NCBI RefSeq assembly: GCF_018138715.1
Contig: NZ_JAGSHX010000006.1
Span: 4,464,001-4,528,000, forward strand
Direction: 5' to 3'
Length of the DNA: 64,000 nt
DNA from: Streptomyces asiaticus
Lineage (GTDB): Bacteria; Actinomycetota; Actinomycetes; Streptomycetales; Streptomycetaceae
This document shows positions 59,950 through 64,000 of the stretch, in pieces. The notes under the pieces are model-generated. The model ran no database searches. It saw nothing but the letters and a program-made list of their open reading frames with translations, and was not told the DNA's origin. Position 1 is the first letter of the stretch. Every line of letters begins with the position of its first letter. The translations under genes and the position numbers were made by a program.

Positions 59950-61416
59950 GTGACCGAGGAGCCCACTTCCGAAGCCCCGGAGACCCCGGAAGGCGAGGAG
60001 CCCATCAAGCAGCGGAAGAACGGCCTGTACCCAGGCGTTTCCGACGAGCTCGCCGCGAACATGCAGTCCGGCTGGGCGGACACCGAGCAGCACGACCTGG
60101 AGCCCCTCGCGCAGGCTCCGCACACCGCCCGACGCCGCGCCGCGCTCTCCGCGCGCTTCCCGGGCGACCGCCTGGTCGTCCCCGCGGGCAATCTCCGCAC
60201 GCGCTCCAACGACACGGACTACAGCTTCCGCGCCTCGACCGAGTACGCGTACCTCACCGGCGACCAGACCGAGGACGGCGTCCTGGTGCTGGAGCCCGAG
60301 GCGGGCGGCGGCCACACCGCGACGCTCTATCTGCTGCCGCGCTCCGACCGGGAGAACGGCGAGTTCTGGCTGGACGGCCAGGGCGAGCTGTGGGTCGGCC
60401 GCCGGCTCAGCCTCACGGAGGCCGAGAAGCGGCTGGGCCTGCCCGCCAGGGACGTCCGCAAGCTGGCCGACGAGCTCCGGGACGCCACCGGCCCGGTCCG
60501 TATCGTGCGCGGTCACGACGCCGGGCTGGAGGCCGCCCTGACCGACAAGGTCACCGGTGAGCGCGACGAGGAGCTGCGGGTCTTCCTCAGCGAGCAGCGC
60601 CTGGTCAAGGACGAGTTCGAGATCGGGCAGCTACAGGCGGCCGTCGACTCGACGGTCCGCGGCTTCGAGGACGTCGTCAAGGTTCTGGACAAGGCGCGGG
60701 CGACATCGGAGCGCTATATCGAAGGAACGTTCTTCCTTCGGGCCCGGGTCGAGGGCAACGACGTCGGCTACGGCACCATCGCCGCCGCAGGCCCGCACGC
60801 CACCACGCTGCACTGGGTGCGCAACGACGGCCCGGTGCGCTCCGGCGATCTGCTCCTGCTGGACGCGGGCGTGGAGACCACCACCCTCTACACCGCCGAT
60901 GTGACCCGCACCCTGCCGGTGAACGGCACCTACAGCCCGCTTCAGCGCAAGGTCTACGAGGCGGTCTACGAGGCCCAGGAGGCGGGCATCGCCGCGGTCC
61001 GGCCGGGTGCGAAGTACCGCGACTTCCACGACGCCGCCCAGCACGTCCTCGCCACCAAGCTCGTCGAGTGGGGCCTGGTCGAGGGCCCGGTGGAGCGGGT
61101 GCTGGAGCTGGGGCTACAGCGCCGCTGGACGCTGCACGGCACCGGCCACATGCTCGGCATGGACGTCCACGACTGCGCCGCGGCCCGCACCGAGACCTAT
61201 GTGGACGGCACCCTGGAGCCCGGTATGTGCCTCACGGTCGAGCCGGGGCTGTACTTCCAGCCCGACGACCTGACCGTGCCGGAGGAGTACCGGGGCATCG
61301 GCGTCCGGATCGAGGACGACATCCTGGTGACGGAGGACGGCAACCGCGTGCTGTCGGCCGCGCTGCCGCGTACCGCCGATGACGTCGAGGCGTGGATGGC
61401 CCGCCTCACCGGCTGA
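59950..61416 (+). CDS. pepP: Xaa-Pro aminopeptidase (aminopeptidase P)
   Basis: A 488-residue metalloprotease from GTG 59950 (GGAGG five bases upstream). The N-terminal creatinase-like domain (RRRAALSARFPGDRLVVPAG, FRASTEYAYLTGD) precedes the pita-bread catalytic domain with metal ligands Asp (LLLDAGVE), Asp (YTADVTRT), His (GTGHMLGMDVHD), Glu (TVEPGLYF) and Glu (GVRIEDDI). It removes N-terminal residues ahead of proline in the cytosol. Isolated gene. Confidence 0.95.
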   Translation: MTEEPTSEAPETPEGEEPIKQRKNGLYPGVSDELAANMQSGWADTEQHDLEPLAQAPHTARRRAALSARFPGDRLVVPAGNLRTRSNDTDYSFRASTEYAYLTGDQTEDGVLVLEPEAGGGHTATLYLLPRSDRENGEFWLDGQGELWVGRRLSLTEAEKRLGLPARDVRKLADELRDATGPVRIVRGHDAGLEAALTDKVTGERDEELRVFLSEQRLVKDEFEIGQLQAAVDSTVRGFEDVVKVLDKARATSERYIEGTFFLRARVEGNDVGYGTIAAAGPHATTLHWVRNDGPVRSGDLLLLDAGVETTTLYTADVTRTLPVNGTYSPLQRKVYEAVYEAQEAGIAAVRPGAKYRDFHDAAQHVLATKLVEWGLVEGPVERVLELGLQRRWTLHGTGHMLGMDVHDCAAARTETYVDGTLEPGMCLTVEPGLYFQPDDLTVPEEYRGIGVRIEDDILVTEDGNRVLSAALPRTADDVEAWMARLTG

Positions 61417-61494
61417 GGACGGCCATCCGGCGGCGGCTCATCACCCGATCGTGTGGGTCCCGTGGGGAGCGGCGGCGCCGCTCCCCACGCGCGC

Positions 61495-62049
61495 TCAGTT
61501 CCGCCCCGGCACCTTGCGGGTGGTCACCGCGATCCTGTTCCAGGAGTTGATGGTGAAGATGAGGGCGATGAGCTGGGCCAGCTCCCGCTCCCCGAAGTGC
61601 CGGGCGGCCCGCTGGTAGACCTCGTCCGGGACGCCGCCGGGCAGCAGCGTGACCGCCTCGGTGAGCGCCAGGGCGGCCTGCTCCTTCTCGGTGTAGAACC
61701 CGGCCTCCCCGGCCTCCTCCCAGACCCCCACCAGGGCGATGCGCTCCTTGCTCTCGCCCGCCTCATGGGCGTCGGTGGTGTGCATATGGAGGCAGTAGGC
61801 GCAGTGGTTGAGCTGGGAGGAACGGATCTGCACCAGCTCCACCAGGGCCGGGTCCAGGCCCTCGCGGGCGGCCGCGTCCAGGTTGATCAGCGCCTTGAAC
61901 GCCTTGGGGGCGGCCTTCGCGAAGTCGACCCGCCCGGTCGTCTGCCGCGCCGTCGTCGCGGTCTGTGTCGCCGTCGCGGTCTGTGCCGTCGCCTCCGTCG
62001 TCGGGGCCGTCTGTATGGTCGCCGTCTGTGTCGGTGTCGAAGTCGTCAT
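61495..62049 (-). CDS. Carboxymuconolactone decarboxylase/AhpD-like protein
   Basis: A 184-residue protein from ATG 62049. About 40 residues of Thr/Ala/Gln-rich leader (TATATQTATTARQTTG) are followed by the CMD/AhpD fold: FAKAAPKAFKALINLD, LVELVQIRSSQLNHCAYCLHMHT with the CxxC-x3-H redox motif, and IALIFTINSWNRIAV. Members act in peroxide defence or as alkylhydroperoxidase-like enzymes. Divergent from the MocR regulator 48 bases away, which suggests control by it. Confidence 0.9.
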   Translation of the reverse strand: MTTSTPTQTATIQTAPTTEATAQTATATQTATTARQTTGRVDFAKAAPKAFKALINLDAAAREGLDPALVELVQIRSSQLNHCAYCLHMHTTDAHEAGESKERIALVGVWEEAGEAGFYTEKEQAALALTEAVTLLPGGVPDEVYQRAARHFGERELAQLIALIFTINSWNRIAVTTRKVPGRN

Positions 62050-62096
62050 GAGAATGAAATTAGGCCGCGAAGCGACCCTCTGTAGGGTGCATTTCC

Positions 62097-63590
62097 ATGG
62101 CGGATTCATGGGTCAATTCGGCGGAGATCCTCGGCAGTGACCTCCATCTGGAGCTGACCCGCGCGGGCAGCCGCAGAACCGCCCTGATGGCCGCGCTGCG
62201 CGCGGCCATCCGCGACGGGCGGCTCGCCCCGGACACCCGGCTGCCGCCTTACCGTTCCCTCGCCGCCGACCTGGGCATCGCCCGGAACACGGTCGCCGAC
62301 GCCTACGCCGAGCTGGTCGCCGAGGGCTGGCTCACCGCCCGCCAGGGGTCCGGGACCCGGGTGGCGCCCCGCCCCGCATCGCCCCCGCCCCGGCGGCGCG
62401 CTCCCGGCCGGGAGCGCGGCGGGCGGCCGTCCGTGGCGACCGGCGGCCGCCGCGGGCCCCGGCCGGCCCCGCACCCGGTGCACAACCTGCTCCAGGGCCA
62501 GCCGGACGCCGCCTCCTTCCCCCGCACCGCCTGGCTCGCCTCGGCCCGCCGCGCCCTGACCGCCGCGCCCCACGAGGCGTTCGGCCCCGGCGATCCGCGC
62601 GGCCGCCCGGAGCTGCGCCGCGCCCTGGCCGACTACCTCGCCCGCGTCCGCGGCGTACGCACCGACTGCGAACGGATCGTCGTCTGCGCGGGTTTCGCGC
62701 ACGCGGTGCGGCTGCTGAGCGGCACCCGGCTGCTGCGGCCCCGGATGGCCGTCGAGTCCTACGGCCTGGACTTCCACCGCTCGCTGCTGAGATCCGCCGG
62801 GATCCGTACGGTCCCGCTCCCCCTGGACGCCGATGGCGCCCTTACGGAGGCACTGGCCGACCTCGACGGCGTACGGGCGGCCCTGCTCACCCCCGCCCAC
62901 CAGTTCCCCACCGGCGGTCCGCTGCACCCCGAGCGGCGGGCCGCGGCCGTCGCCTGGGCGCGGGAGAGCGGCACTCTCGTGCTGGAGGACGACTACGACG
63001 GGGAATTCCGCTACGACCGCACTCCGGTGGGCGCCGTCCAGGGCCTCGACCCCGACCGGGTGCTCTACCTCGGCTCGGTCAGCAAGAGCCTCTCCCCGGC
63101 GCTGCGGCTGGGCTGGATGGTGCTGCCGGACCATCTGGTCGACGGCCTGCTGGCCGCCAAGGGGGAGCGCGAGGGATGGACCGGCGTCCTCGACCAGCTG
63201 ACCCTCGCGGACTTCATCGAATCGGGCGGGTACGACCGTCATGTGCGCCGTATGCGCCAGCAGTACCGCCGTCGGCGGGATCAGCTCGTCGCCGCCCTCG
63301 CCGAACGCGCGCCCCATATCCGCGTCTCGGGGATCGCGGCCGGTCTGCACGCGGTGCTGGAGCTGCCGCCCGGCACCGAGCGGGCCGCGCTGCGCGCCGC
63401 CGCCTGGCAGGGGCTGGCGCTCGACGGCCTCGGCGGCTACCGCCATCCGGACGCCACCACACCGCATCGCGACGGGCTCGTGGTGGGCTACGCGACCCCG
63501 CCCGAGCACGCGTTCGCGGGGGCGCTGGACGCGCTGTGCCGCGCCCTGCCGCCCGAACAGACGGCCCCTGAGGCCGGGGCGACCACCTGA
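62097..63590 (+). CDS. MocR-type regulator (GntR-aminotransferase fusion)
   Basis: A 497-residue regulator from ATG 62097. The GntR winged helix (about 12-85; ALRAAIRDGRLAPDTRLPPYRSLAADLGI in parts, TVADAYAELVAEGWLTARQGSG) is joined by an Arg/Pro-rich linker to a fold-type I aminotransferase domain with LEDDYDGEFRYDRTPV and PLP lysine in GSVSKSLSPALRLGW. MocR proteins use PLP or a derivative as effector. Divergent from the AhpD-like gene. Confidence 0.94.
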   Translation: MADSWVNSAEILGSDLHLELTRAGSRRTALMAALRAAIRDGRLAPDTRLPPYRSLAADLGIARNTVADAYAELVAEGWLTARQGSGTRVAPRPASPPPRRRAPGRERGGRPSVATGGRRGPRPAPHPVHNLLQGQPDAASFPRTAWLASARRALTAAPHEAFGPGDPRGRPELRRALADYLARVRGVRTDCERIVVCAGFAHAVRLLSGTRLLRPRMAVESYGLDFHRSLLRSAGIRTVPLPLDADGALTEALADLDGVRAALLTPAHQFPTGGPLHPERRAAAVAWARESGTLVLEDDYDGEFRYDRTPVGAVQGLDPDRVLYLGSVSKSLSPALRLGWMVLPDHLVDGLLAAKGEREGWTGVLDQLTLADFIESGGYDRHVRRMRQQYRRRRDQLVAALAERAPHIRVSGIAAGLHAVLELPPGTERAALRAAAWQGLALDGLGGYRHPDATTPHRDGLVVGYATPPEHAFAGALDALCRALPPEQTAPEAGATT

Positions 63591-63630
63591 CGTTGGGCCG
63601 CCCGGACAGACTTCCCTGACGTCGGGGCGG

Positions 63631-64000
63631 TTATGACGCTCTCAGAAGCGCTCCTTCACGCCACTTGAGAATCTTGTCGAAGCTCACCACCACCCCGCCG
63701 CGGCCCGGACGGTCGCGGTAGCGGACATGGTCGGTGAGGGCCTCGATGAGAAAGAGCCCCCGTCCGTGCTCCGCCTGTGGCGGGGCCGGACTGCGCGGCT
63801 GCTGTGGTCTCGGCGCGCCCGCCGGACGCCGCTCGTTCCGAGTGCGGGCCTCGTGGCGGACGGTGCCGCGTCCGGCGAAGCCGGGACCGGAATCGGTGAC
63901 CTCGATACGGCAGGTGTCGCCGTCGATGTAGGCCGTGACTCGATAATCCCCGCCCGTGCCGTCGCAACCCCCGTGCTCCACCGCGTTCGCACACGCCTCG
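63631..64000 (-). CDS. RsbW-like ATP-binding protein, C-terminal part (cut by window end)
   Basis: The frame enters from beyond 64000 with N-box EACANAVEHG, then RIEVTDSGPGF (G1), an Arg/Pro-rich loop, HGRGLFLIEALTDHVRY (G2) and VVVSFDKILKW. This is an anti-sigma-type HATPase domain. The 5' part lies outside the window. Confidence 0.9.
   Translation of the reverse strand, partial: EACANAVEHGGCDGTGGDYRVTAYIDGDTCRIEVTDSGPGFAGRGTVRHEARTRNERRPAGAPRPQQPRSPAPPQAEHGRGLFLIEALTDHVRYRDRPGRGGVVVSFDKILKWREGALLRAS

Overview
The window is high-GC actinobacterial chromosome, almost certainly Streptomyces. The evidence is third-position GC bias, GTG and TTG starts with GGAGG leaders, an SSI-type protease inhibitor, SigE-family ECF sigma factors, RsbW-type ATPases, PP2C/SpoIIE phosphatases, Prim-Pol proteins, a DUF5926 protein, XRE/TPR regulators and pSAM2-type integrative element genes.

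Layout. 1-15.1 kb is chromosomal: the 5' part of an OmpR-type two-component system, an F420-type LLM oxidoreductase, an amidohydrolase, a lipoprotein, tRNA-fMet, an unknown membrane protein behind an iron-box-like site, a lipoprotein built of 46-residue repeats, a NarL-type two-component system, an MMPL transporter, a further lipoprotein, an amidase and a secreted protein. 15.1-31.6 kb is a mobile island stacked on the 3' end of tRNA-Arg(ACG). A 43-bp att core (the 3' half of the tRNA) occurs four times in direct orientation: 15165, 17508, 21360 and within the intact tRNA at 31506. This delimits three segments. E1 (about 2.3 kb) holds a transposase fragment and an ECF sigma/membrane-partner pair. 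E2 (about 3.9 kb) holds a RibD-like protein, truncated XRE and ATPase genes and small membrane proteins. E3 (about 10.1 kb) holds a SLATT-like 2TM protein, a Nudix hydrolase, an XRE/TPR regulator, a DUF6415-like protein, a GntR regulator, a RepSA remnant, Xis and integrase. In the first three copies a pair of arm-type repeats begins exactly 85 bp past the core. A 3.2-kb transposon-like unit (17-bp inverted ends, 7-bp target duplication) sits in E3 between the XRE gene and its terminator; it carries an FAD monooxygenase and a divergent ArsR-type regulator with two palindromic operators.

31.9-64 kb is chromosomal again: tRNA-Ser(GCT), an SSI-family inhibitor with an atypical reactive site, a 1531-residue degenerate sensor kinase with a C-terminal pseudo-receiver, an acyl-CoA ligase, a SigE-family sigma factor, a DUF1906 secreted protein, and a three-gene operon in the order chsH2-chsH1-ltp2 resembling the mycobacterial steroid side-chain shortening module. 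Then follow Prim-Pol proteins, a small XRE regulator, an SRPBCC protein, a divergent AraC regulator/aldo-keto reductase pair, tRNA-Ser(TGA), an HtrA protease, a GDPD phosphodiesterase, an RsbW-like ATPase, a DUF5926/SEC-C protein, a PP2C phosphatase with altered metal motif, aminopeptidase P, an AhpD-like protein, a MocR regulator, and an RsbW-like ATPase cut by the window end.

Most functional calls rest on recognisable motifs read by eye; no database search was possible. The least certain items are small island ORFs and the predicted operators.
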